The notes beneath the pieces are model-generated. The model had not been told where the DNA came from. It saw nothing but the letters and a program-made list of their open reading frames with translations, and ran no database searches. The translations under genes were made by a program, and so were the position numbers. Shown piece by piece: positions 1-8,516 of a DNA stretch of 10,390 nt. This stretch comes from Saccoglossus kowalevskii. Taxonomy: Eukaryota > Hemichordata > Enteropneusta > Harrimaniidae. Within the stretch, counting starts at the first letter, position 1, and each line of letters starts with the position of its first letter. The stretch spans positions 124,148-134,537 of the forward strand of contig NW_003123410.1 of the NCBI RefSeq assembly GCF_000003605.2, in the 5' to 3' direction.

Positions 1-127
1 ACTAATGTACGCATATTACTGAAACATGACTCGACGTACTAAACAATATATGATATGGGCATAATGTTACATTAGATTAATGATTATGGCATAGAATAAG
101 ATATTTTAAGAATATATGACTTCTTAC
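1..127 (-). other. Intron after LDLa 7 (incomplete)
   Basis: This is AT-rich sequence downstream of the GTAAGA donor of LDLa 7. No acceptor followed by a recognisable domain is seen before the window ends. Confidence 0.7.
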
Positions 128-247
128 CACAATATAATTCGTCATCCCCATTGTCACAATGAGATATGCCATCGCATACATACTGAGGAGCTATGCACAC
201 TGTATTCCCAAAGCAGTGAAAAGACCCAGGTGGGCATGTATATCTTT
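128..247 (-). CDS. LDL-receptor class A domain 7
   Basis: This last visible exon encodes a canonical LDLa domain (residues 499-537): YTCPPGSFHC, FGNTVCIAPQYVC, DGISHCDNGDDELYC. All six cysteines, the Phe before the second and the Ile after the third are present. As in LDLa 1, the residue before the fifth cysteine is His (ISHC in both), and SDE is DDE. The acceptor is AACCTGTAG and the donor GTAAGA, both phase 1; the length is 120 bases. The strong donor and the lack of a stop show that the gene continues past the window edge. Confidence 0.93.
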
Positions 248-937
248 CTACAGGTTAAAATGATAATATGTGTAAATAAATAAGTGATAGCAATTACAAA
301 AATATATTTTCTAGACGGGATTCTTTGTCGTGACAACAACATACATCTTGTGGTCTGTTTCACAATACCACATAGTCCAAATATCAGAAACATTTTCATA
401 AAAAAGTGTTTGCGGTTAAAATACCTGGTGGATACAGACAAAGCAATACGTAAAAACAGGGATCAAAGTGTCTCAAACGGAGATATGCTGTACTTTGTGC
501 AATATTAATCTTTAAAGTTATTTAATCGTGAGAGTTTAAGATAAAGGAATTCTACTCATTAATTTAGTAAACAGTTACGAAACTGATTGCTAATTGAACT
601 GCACATCCCTATAATCTACCTGGAGGGTCTATATTTGGAGTCAAGTGACCCATCCAGTAACTGTGTGTTTTTGCCTGCGATGCACATGAAGATTGGGGAA
701 ACATATATCAAAACACATCTGGTTTAGTGACTAGACAAATTATTTGTGTGTTAATTGTTTTAAATAACACGCGTTCTTGTTTTAAAGCACGGGATTCCTT
801 CTCCACACAAACGCCTTTATTCATGCCGATTCGCTGTTAACATGCCTCACTAAGCGGAAAAGTACCATAGTATTGAATATACGTGAAGCTGAAGAAAAAT
901 CAAGAACGTTATTGTAGGGTAATCTGCATGTACTTAC
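248..937 (-). other. Intron between LDLa 6 and LDLa 7 (690 bases)
   Basis: The borders are GTAAGT and AACCTGTAG. Short open frames occur on both strands here but show no domain and no cysteine pattern. No repeat or RNA gene was recognised. Confidence 0.75.
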
Positions 938-1054
938 CACAACCCACCTCATCCAAACCATCTTTACAGTCTTTCACACCATTACATATTCTATGCAATG
1001 GAACACAATAACTATTACTGCATTTCATCATCATTGACGGACACGTGAAGTTGT
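938..1054 (-). CDS. LDL-receptor class A domain 6
   Basis: This exon encodes an LDLa domain (residues 460-497) with all six cysteines: FTCPSMMMKC, SNSYCVPLHRIC, NGVKDCKDGLDEVGC. The Asp after the fourth cysteine is Asn and SDE is LDE; otherwise the calcium-site pattern is kept. NFT just before the first cysteine is a possible N-glycosylation site. The acceptor is ATCATTACAG and the donor GTAAGT, a very strong site; both ends are phase 1 and the length is 117 bases. It follows the longest intron of the window (2948 bases), which carries most of the repeats. Confidence 0.93.
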
Positions 1055-1138
1055 CTGTAATGATAACAATTAGCGTCAAACAATAGTTTTGGTGTCACGA
1101 GCCAAAACATATAATTAAATACAATGCAGATTACTCAC

Positions 1139-1260
1139 TTATTTGTCGTGGAACAACATTGTATAGTATTACAAATACACTTTGCTAAAGTTGAGTTTTC
1201 TTGGCATTTGTTATAGCACCTGAATTGCCAGGGCACTGAATTGGAACCGTACATACAACT
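1139..1260 (-). other. Cysteine-rich segment with splice sites; cryptic or decayed exon?
   Basis: An acceptor-like sequence (GTTTTTATTCAG) and a strong donor (GTGAGT) bound 122 bases, the size of an LDLa exon here. One frame is open and reads WQFRCYNKCQENSTLAKC then ICNTIQCC. That frame would be phase 0 in and phase 2 out, so it cannot join the phase 1 exons on either side; inserted in the frame of the gene the segment meets stops. The cysteine spacing (C-x3-C-x8-C-x-C-x4-CC) resembles a shortened somatomedin B module more than an LDLa domain. It could be a decayed module, a rarely used poison exon or chance. Confidence 0.22.
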
Positions 1261-2960
1261 CTGAATAAAAACAATATCAACGCCAACACATGAGTGTTGT
1301 ACCTCTGCTATAATTGCTGTTTGACTTTTTTCGGCAGAAATTAAATCACAATGGATTTTCAATATGAATTTTAAAAACTTGTCTATTTAATCTATTTATT
1401 GATGTCACTGTTAAAATACATATAAGAAGTCTATACAGTTGTCACATGACATTTGAGCTACTGATCAAACAATGTATGAACAATGTAATCAAGTAAAACA
1501 CAACATTAAATCATCGTTGATTGTATACTAATGACGTTATTGAAGATGTAGTAGACTTTCCCTGGGATAAACAAAAAACACAAAATATACACATTCTATC
1601 CATAAAAAGTGATTCTATTGATGCCAACGTGAGTTACGTCACGTGATTGCTAAATAATCATCCGTTGTGTTGCTACATTGTAGCTCTATTTGAAAAGACA
1701 CATGGAAAAGAGTCTGCAATAAATGTTTAGTTCCTTCACGAAGTGCTGTAGAATAATTTTATAACAATTTAGGGTACTCCGTTTCTACAGAAGTCCAGAA
1801 ATACCAATAATATTCAACATAATTACGTTTTGTTTCCAATTCATTATAAGTATAATCTCTGAAAAAGACAAAAATGGGACAAACAAAGTTCACGTAGTGG
1901 TCATCTATTTGTAATGGTACGTTATTATTCAAATGACTCGACAGTCACAGAAATCGAAAGTAGCACATCAAGATAGTTTCAGTTTATAACACCGTATTCA
2001 GTTTTTGTTTTGTTTTAAAAAACTATTACGTCAGATTTATCCAATCAAAAGTATATATGGATTCGCCCGGCTCTGATACACCAGTATTTAAAATTACGTA
2101 TCCTACGTACTCAGGAACGTGAAGGGTAATACACTTGAACACAATTATAAATACTTTATGGATGAAAGGCAAATTAAATTAGTTGACAATTATTTAGTAT
2201 TCAGAATAATTTAGAAATGGGAAATTATTGCTGCTTTTGCTTCATTTAATCTATACACAGTCATTTGGTACTCACAATCACATGACTCCAGTGATAAGTC
2301 AGTTGCTCTTTTTGGTGCTGACGAATGGATTAGTTTCATTTCAAATTAGAAGAGGGGAAAAAAGAATCCATGACAAAGTCAATAATTATTTATTCTCTGG
2401 TAAAAAAAAAACTTCATAATAAATTTTGTAAAAGAACAAATGTCCACAGAAAAGCTAAATTTATTTAGATTACCGGAAACGGGGAATAAATGAACAGCAA
2501 CAAATTAATGACATCTTGATGATATTCAAAACAAGATATTGAAAATAATATTCGGGAAAAATTACAGAAACACATATGAAAAAAGCACCTCATAATTAAA
2601 CGACAACATGATAGATTTGAACATTTCCATTTCAAGATTTGACCTATTGTAATTGATGGTTCCCTTGTTTTATTATCGACTCTACAAAAAACAATTGCCC
2701 TACAAAATCTATTAGTTGTTCAATCACAAGTTATTCCCGCACTTTTACAACGCGTGGTGCAGTCTGTTTGAAACTTTTTTCTTCTACATTTTGACGCAAG
2801 AGCAAATTGCAGATACATGTTCGAAAATGGCACACACAGCCCCATGTACAGAACATTTGCTACTAATAAACTAAATTTAACGATATAAAATATTTAATGA
2901 AATAAGGACCATATATGAAGACTTAAATATTTTTGGTCGTATATTAAAATTATATCACTT

Positions 2961-3010
2961 AGAACAGAACAGAACAGAACAGAACAGAACAGAACAGAAC
3001 AGAACAGAAC
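2961..3010. repeat. (AGAAC)10 microsatellite
   Basis: Ten perfect tandem copies of the pentamer AGAAC fill these 50 bases. They lie inside the long intron between LDLa 5 and LDLa 6, just before an array of longer degenerate repeats. A perfect tract of this length implies recent expansion, so the locus is probably length-polymorphic. Confidence 0.98.
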
Positions 3011-3036
3011 AATTATTCCTATTAGGTAACTAACAG

Positions 3037-3817
3037 GTAATTAATATGCATGGATTTCAACCCTGAAAGCATCCAGGTACGTATTTTAATTAAAGTGGAT
3101 ATTTGTGGGGCACCTATAAATTGGTTAATTTATGAAATTTAGGTAATTGGTAAGCACAAATTGTTAACCCTAAACTGAGCATGTGTATGGCTTATCCCTA
3201 AGCCATGGTATGTACCAAGTTTCATTAAATCTGATGAGTCGTTGAGATATTGGTGGAGAAATTAAATATTGGCTAATTATTATGCAAATTTGGTCATTAA
3301 TACATGGATTTCAAGCAAAAACTAATCAGATCATTATATCTTTAGCATCTATGTATCAAGTTTTATTGAAATATATTTAATAGTTCCTGAGAAAAAGTAA
3401 AAAAGTTTGGCTAGTCAATGTTCAGATGTAGTAATTAATTTATGCACGATTTTCAACCAAAACATAATCAGTACTGCGCATTATCTCAGAACATATATGT
3501 ACCAAACCTGTTTAATAGAACATGAAAAGTAAGTGAAAATGCTTAAATTTGGCTAATTAATAAACAAATTTGGTAAGTAATATGCACATGATTAGAACTA
3601 AAACTAATCAGTACTACCCAATATTTCAAAACATCTATGTATCAAGTTGCATTGAAATCTGTTTAATAGTACACAAGAAGTGAAAATACGCAAATTAGGT
3701 AATTAATATGTATGGATTTCAACCAAAAACTATGCCAGGTCTGGGCATTAGCTCAGAGCATCTATTTACCAAGTTATATTAAAATCTGATAATTGGATAT
3801 TGAGATATCAGTGTAAC
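3037..3817. repeat. Degenerate tandem array, about five units of 126-147 bases
   Basis: Units share a block resembling TAATATGCATGGATTTCAAC (starting near 3036, 3290, 3430, 3573 and 3698). They also share a block like ATCTATGTACCAAGTTTCAT (core at 3211, 3352, 3499, 3639 and 3765), usually followed by TTGAAATCTG and a TAATAGT or GAGATATTG segment. The core spacings are 141, 147, 140 and 126 bases. The first unit is about 110 bases longer than the others. The copies are diverged, so the array is old. It lies in the intron between LDLa 5 and LDLa 6 and ends in a CA-rich tail. I cannot assign it to a named repeat family. It has no long reading frame and is probably non-autonomous or satellite-like. 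Confidence 0.8.
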
Positions 3818-3846
3818 AGACACACACATATACACACACAGACGCA
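3818..3846. repeat. CA-rich simple repeat ending the tandem array
   Basis: An imperfect ACACACACATATACACACAC tract with interspersed AGAC directly follows the last unit of the tandem array. It is followed by about 45 bases of higher complexity and GC content (around 3847-3893) that may be the end of the same interspersed element. Confidence 0.75.
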
Positions 3847-4002
3847 CTAATCGCAAAGTTCTCATTGTGTACTTCGCCTACGGGAGTCAAAATGAAATGC
3901 CTGAATAACAAATTAATCGACGGACACTCATAACAAAATGGTCCATAAATATAACTTGGCTTTCTGTAAAGTTAAAATAGGAAGTATGAATTTTGTACTT
4001 GC

Positions 4003-4140
4003 CACATTCCATTAGGTGTGACATGTCCCTGCAACCGACTGGAAATCCCACATCATCTAAGTCATGTATACATCTCACGCTGGCATCTACACAAATTCCG
4101 TTGTTACATAGTAGTTGTATGTCAGTCATGCAATTAGTTT
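4003..4140 (-). CDS. LDL-receptor class A-like domain 5, degenerate; GC donor
   Basis: At 138 bases this is the longest LDLa exon (residues 414-458). The first half is recognisable: NCMTDIQLLC, NNGICVDASVRC. The second half is degenerate: IHDLDDVGFPVGC has an enlarged loop, and RDMSHLMEC replaces the x-D-x-S-D-E-x2-C signature, so the last acidic calcium ligands become His and Leu. Six cysteines remain, so the disulfide scaffold may persist without normal calcium binding. The acceptor CTTACACAG is good. The only donor that ends the exon in phase 1 after the last Cys is G followed by GCAAGT, the usual form of a GC donor. The joined frame with LDLa 6 is intact. Confidence 0.8.
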
Positions 4141-4310
4141 CTGTGTAAGACAACCGTATTTTTATTATATTGAAATCTACAACTAACATGTGTATACAAC
4201 ATGCAAAGCCATTCGTATGCAAAGAAAGAATATTGCTAACAATTGTAGTTTGAGTCCGTTTTCAATACATTATAGAAGAATATTTACGTGTAGTGTCTTT
4301 GTTTAATGTA

Positions 4311-4335
4311 TGTTTGTTTGTTGGTTGGTTGGATG
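4311..4335. repeat. Short TTTG/TTGG simple repeat
   Basis: A run of TGTTTG followed by TTGG units and GGATGG forms a short low-complexity tract in the 282-base intron between LDLa 4 and LDLa 5. No function is evident. Confidence 0.7.
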
Positions 4336-4422
4336 GTTTCTTTCTATAAATATAACATCAGCAACTTCCATAATAACATAATATGGAAACAGTCCTAAAA
4401 AAAAGTTTTTCACAATGCTCAC

Positions 4423-4542
4423 CACATCTGCCTATTTCATCCGGAGAAACTCCATCACAACTAACACAGTCTATTATACCATCACATTGTACATTTCTAG
4501 GAAGACAAGAATCATCTAAACACTTTATCCCATTACATACAC
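4423..4542 (-). CDS. LDL-receptor class A domain 4, with insertion and extra cysteine
   Basis: This LDLa-type exon (residues 374-412) is 120 bases long with phase 1 ends, acceptor TCTATATAG and donor GTGAGC. It opens normally with VCNGIKCLDDSC, LPRNVQC and DGIIDC. Where the consensus has DC-x-D-x-S-D-E it then has DCVSCDGVSPDEIGRC, an insertion of about five residues bringing a seventh cysteine. The DE pair before the last cysteine is kept, so a calcium site could still form around a longer loop. An odd cysteine number implies a free thiol, a swapped disulfide or an intermolecular bond. Only 282 bases of intron separate it from LDLa 5. Confidence 0.85.
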
Positions 4543-6412
4543 CTATATAGACATAACGTAATTGTTATTATAATACACCAACAACCATTTGATGAAGAAA
4601 CATGACATTATCAGACCAAGTGGCTTGATGGTCGCAATCCCAGCAGATTTTTTCAACACTATAGTAAGTTTACACTGAATAATGGGGGGTGGCTTATTAT
4701 GTGTAAGTTATGTTCACTCAGATCAAGTACTGCTTATTAAAAGCTCCATTAAACCATAAATTATTTAAACAAATTTAGGTAAGTGTATGATTATGCTACT
4801 ATGTATGGTGAACTAGAATAATCAGCCAAATTGGAATACCATGTCCCGACCTACCCATGGGTACCCGGCCTTTAGAATAATCTGAGTATTATAGTAGTGC
4901 TATAATTTATATTTAACAATGATGACATTCTTGCTAATCACAAGACATTCTGTGAATCTTCTTATATTACAATATTCTACCTATATATGTTTGTATTACA
5001 TACAACAATTCTCATCTCACAAAACTAAAATAGTTTATATTTATCGACTTTATTAAAGGCTCGACTGAATGTTTGCACTTCTAGTTGTACTTGTGTTGTT
5101 TTTGCTGCTTGATCATTTTACTTCTATAACACGAGATCACCTCAGCGTTACATTTAGCGGCCATTGACACATTAGTATTGCACATTCGCTCACAAAACTG
5201 CTTAACTATTACTATATTCGCTTTTCGACAAGATCATTCACAATTCTCAAAAGGTGTGTACCAACCAAACTCGCTTATGAACTACTCTGCATTATTAAAA
5301 TTATCTTTAGTTTAGTTCATGTTATATTAAATAATAATACAAACACAAATTCAAAATCGTCACGGTCGTCGACTGTCCAGCACCAACCAAAATAATCACC
5401 ATTGCCCAGTAGGTCAAATCACCACCAGTTTATTTCCAACTCATTTTAGTTTGTAACTTTTAGTTTCAAATCATCATCTTGAAGATTTATCAAGCAATCG
5501 TTCAAAATCCTTGAAAACGGGTCACGATTTGTTGAAAATGTAAGATCTAGATTCTCTCGGACGATAAAGACATGAAAACACGTCCAGTGAGTAATATGCG
5601 CTCAGTATGTCCATATTTATTGTGATTATATTATACATTGACAGTTGTTCACTTAATGTCTGTCTGCTTCATCTAATAAAACGAATTGTTTCAGCAATGA
5701 ATTGTATACTATAAAATGTATACTTTTGTATAATTACATTGCCAATTCTAGCCAGTCATTCTTGGTTCCGTCAATTTAAATCAATAAACGTATTCAACAA
5801 CTGTGGGTATTCAAGCAGACTAGGTTTTGTCGTTTTACACGACAATGCCGCGTGACGGTATTAAACATGCTATACTAGCGTTATGCACAACATGTCAGAA
5901 ATTCACTGTACTAATCCGGTAGTTACACTAGCTGCGAAGAAAATAACTTATTGCTGGCGAAATGAACAGAGCAAGATTCAACATTTGTGGGCAATGCGTT
6001 TCAATAGAAAGCTTATTTTAAAAAAAAAATACAAAACAAAATTTGTGACCGGATTACGAACCTAATTTGATGTGTTTATGTATAGCGCTGATGCTGAGAC
6101 CACATTGCACCAAAGTGTGGTTTCCATATGCAACGTGTGTTTGCCAAATTAAGTATAAATATGTAATTACATTACTGGTGTAATAATGACATCTATCTTT
6201 GTAGGTCCTTTTTCAATCAGGTAATCTTAATAACAAACGTATATCTAGCTCGATAACATTACTTCTATTTTGAAAAGCTTCAAAAAAATGCCGAAAGTAT
6301 ACAACGAATAAAAGTCTCATCGTTCATTTTTTTAGCTGGTTTTGTGTCTCATATATCTGTTCATGTTGAACAGTGTATTCACAGTTCGGTAATTTACTTT
6401 CACCACACCTAC
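4543..6412 (-). other. Intron between LDLa 3 and LDLa 4 (1870 bases)
   Basis: The borders are GTAGGT and TCTATATAG. The interior is AT-rich with scattered short open frames on both strands. There are small hairpins, for example at 4888-4906 (ATTATAG, loop, CTATAAT), and a palindrome TACCCATGGGTA near 4853-4864. I recognise no exon, repeat family or RNA gene. Confidence 0.72.
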
Positions 6413-6538
6413 CTTGGCATTGTTCTTCATCACTGTTATCAAAACAATCTTGCTTCATATCACATTTTTTTGTACTGTCAATACATTGACCATTTTGACA
6501 CTTAAACCTGTCGTTGATACCGTCACAAGTGGGATGAG
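6413..6538 (-). CDS. LDL-receptor class A domain 3
   Basis: This exon encodes a canonical LDLa domain (residues 332-372). It contains TCDGINDRFKCQNGQC, then IDSTKKCDMKQDC and FDNSDEEQC. All six cysteines, the Phe before the second cysteine, the Ile after the third, and the four acidic calcium-site positions (CD, DC, D in SDE, E) are present. The acceptor is TTTTTTCCCAAG and the donor GTAGGT; both ends are phase 1 and the length is 126 bases. Of the seven repeats this one is closest to the family consensus. The intron that follows is 1870 bases, the second longest in the window. Confidence 0.94.
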
Positions 6539-6844
6539 CTTGGGAAAAAATAAAGTAATTTTCATGAACAATTGTGTAAATCGAACATGTGACATTTATT
6601 TCTTAAAGTAAATGCAACATGTCGAAATGTTTAGAATGTTAATAGCCGTATTAACGGCTAGTGTAGGTTTAAAACTCATCGTCCAAACTATCTTTTTATG
6701 GTCATATTTTGAAAGCAGTGCACAGAAGCGTTAAGATTGACAGAATTAACAGTAATTTTTCTCATAATACGCTTGATAAAGTTTCCGGCCACAAAGCCAA
6801 TAAATAACAATACAATGATGGGGAATTGTTTGTAGCATACATAC
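6539..6844 (-). other. Intron between LDLa 2 and LDLa 3 (306 bases)
   Basis: The borders are GTATGT and TTTTTTCCCAAG. It contains a small perfect hairpin, TAGCCGT-ATTA-ACGGCTA at 6643-6660. Nothing else was recognised. Confidence 0.75.
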
Positions 6845-6958
6845 CACAGTGTATTTCGTCAGATTTATCATAACAGTCTGCTTTAAAATCACAATACAGT
6901 GAATATGATATACTTGTTACATTGTCGCATATTAATTGTTGATAGCTAACATCATTCT
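6845..6958 (-). CDS. LDL-receptor class A domain 2, lacking cysteines 1 and 3
   Basis: This LDLa exon (residues 294-330) is 114 bases long with phase 1 ends, acceptor ACTTGTAG and donor GTATGT. The C-terminal half is textbook: LYCDFKADCYDKSDEIHC keeps the acidic residues of the calcium site. The N-terminal half reads SYQQLICDNVTSISYS and lacks the first and third cysteines. In LDLa domains these two pair with each other, so a whole disulfide appears lost while C2-C5 and C4-C6 can still form. NVT next to the lost third cysteine is a potential N-glycosylation site. Clean splice sites and an open frame argue for a functional, diverged module rather than a pseudo-exon. Confidence 0.85.
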
Positions 6959-7175
6959 CTACAAGTATATAGAAAAAAGTGATTACATTATGATTCATTA
7001 CACTTTCATGGGACTGCGTATCTTTTATCATTGTTTTATCATTGTTTGACATTTAAATATACTAATATAAATACCACATTTCTTCTATATACTAATGCCC
7101 TCCCCGCTGTTAATGACGATCATATGATTATCGATAAGTAAGAATATAATTGCGTACAGGAAAAACACTACTCAC

Positions 7176-7289
7176 CACAAGATGCCTCATCACTACCATC
7201 ATTGCAATGAGATATCCGATCACACAGATGGACATTATGTATACACTCCCCACTTTTGCATTTGAATAAATGCATTGGACAGGGCTCAT
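7176..7289 (-). CDS. LDL-receptor class A domain 1
   Basis: The exon encodes a complete LDLa domain (residues 256-292), a module of about 40 residues with three disulfides and a calcium site. All six cysteines are present with usual spacing: PCPMHLFKC, then KSGECIHNVHLC, then DRISHCNDGSDEASC. The SDE signature and the Asp after the fourth cysteine are intact. The acidic residue normally just before the fifth cysteine is His, which may weaken calcium binding. The acceptor is CATAATAG and the donor GTGAGT, both phase 1. At 114 bases it equals LDLa 2 in length. It is separated from LDLa 2 by a 217-base intron. Confidence 0.93.
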
Positions 7290-8516
7290 CTATTATGGAT
7301 ATTAAATATTTATTTATTATATATGACACATTTGCAAAATGTATAAACACAAAATGTTTGGCGTGCATAAGATAAATAAATGTACAAATAAGATATAGAT
7401 TGTATAATGATTGACTTCATGGCTAGACATGGATTCTGTGTCTACATTATCTACAAATTATAATAATGTAATATTTACGATCATGTTATATGTAACAGAT
7501 AAAATATTATCTCTTTAAAGTTATATTTAATTTAACTATTTCATTACAATCTAATTGGTTCCTGGATAGTGTTTCACGATTTTCTATTTATTGTCTACGT
7601 GTAAAAGAATTCAAAGTCCTTAACAAACATAGGAGAAAGTGTGTGAATATTTTAGGATTTAAGAGAGTTCTTTTAGACCATGCACAGTACAAGTAAAAAT
7701 AGTGTTGTCTATTGATGAAAGCGTGTGGTTGAGTATGACTCCCTTTAAATCACAATGTATCGTTCTGAAAAAATCTCCAAACCACGGATCCACGGGAATC
7801 AATATGATAAATATAAAACGTTAAATTATGTTTATAAATATTGGATTAATATAGACGCATTTTAATTTTCAGTTAATTGCTTAATCATATAGTTTACTAT
7901 ACTAGGATACATGAACCAAAATAGGTGAGAACTCGATATTAAAAATGTAGTGTCTTAGAAATGGTTATAATTTTGTTTAAAGCTTTCTTAATAAAATGTC
8001 ACATTTGTAAATATAAAAATATTTGGGGTAGCATATCTTCCTATATCTCAGCATTATTGTATGTTATATGTAATGAAACACTTGGTCATTGTGTGTCATA
8101 GTACCACAAGTTATATAAATCGAACTACTATCAATGTTATTGACTTATCATTTATCCAAAACCGAAATAATGAAAAATGAAAAATATTTTATGTCAACAC
8201 AATTGTTTATTTTGGAGTACATTGCTGCTTGTAACTCTATTCACAATACATATTTTCGTAGTTTTTCTTGGACAGCAATAGCATGATATTATACAGCTCT
8301 TAAAAATAGTTTTGGCTATACGGTGGAGTAATAGGGAAGGGAGATGAAATATTTATGGTAACATTAAATACAATTTTAAAAAATAGTTCACGTGGTGATA
8401 CGATCTAAACCATTCTCTGATTTGACAGTATGGTAAAAGTTAAACACTGTACTCATCTGACTCTGATTAATAATCTAATAATAATCTAAGATTTATTTGA
8501 TATTGATCAGGTTTAC
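7290..8516 (-). other. Intron between the linker exon and LDLa 1 (1227 bases)
   Basis: The borders are GTAAAC and CATAATAG, if the 39-base exon is real; otherwise this is part of a single 1756-base intron from 7290 to 9045. The sequence is strongly AT-rich. I see no domain-coding segment, repeat array or RNA gene. Confidence 0.65.

Larger units (their letters stand above)
1055..4002 (-). other. GC-AG intron between LDLa 5 and LDLa 6 (2948 bases)
   Basis: This is the longest intron in the window, starting with GCAAGT and ending with ATCATTACAG. It holds the AGAAC microsatellite, the tandem array and its CA-rich tail, and the cysteine-rich cryptic segment at 1139-1260. A group of TTACGTCA-like octamers lies between 1532 and 2101. 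I see no further LDLa exon in it on the minus strand and no convincing plus-strand gene. Confidence 0.75.

Noticed and set aside
284-508. A plus-strand 74-codon open frame in the intron before LDLa 7
   Set aside because: It has no domain or coding character and is of a length expected by chance in a 10 kb window.
2228-2419. A plus-strand 63-codon open frame with a hydrophobic start
   Set aside because: There is no ATG at its start, and the hydrophobic part comes from a T-rich run; no homology is recognised.
2786-2862. A minus-strand segment reading KCSVHGAVCAIFEHVSAICSC, reminiscent of part of an EGF-like domain
   Set aside because: It is only about 27 codons between stops, the cysteine spacing is not standard for EGF, and no good donor follows or phase 1 acceptor precedes it.
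5046-5215. A minus-strand open stretch containing MAAKCNAEVISCYRSK
   Set aside because: It has no splice sites that fit the gene, no domain, and it ends at a stop inside the intron.
5883-6065. A plus-strand 60-codon open frame starting with ATG
   Set aside because: It has no recognisable domain, lysine-rich AT-driven composition at its end and no splice or promoter context; it lies in the intron between LDLa 3 and LDLa 4.
6643-6660. A perfect 7-base-stem hairpin TAGCCGT-ATTA-ACGGCTA
   Set aside because: It is too short to call a terminator, RNA gene or transposon end in animal DNA; it is recorded only as content of the intron.
7672-7765. A minus-strand open segment after a TTTTTTCAG acceptor, with two cysteines
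   Set aside because: Its entry phase (2) does not match the gene, no convincing donor precedes its stop, and no domain is recognisable.
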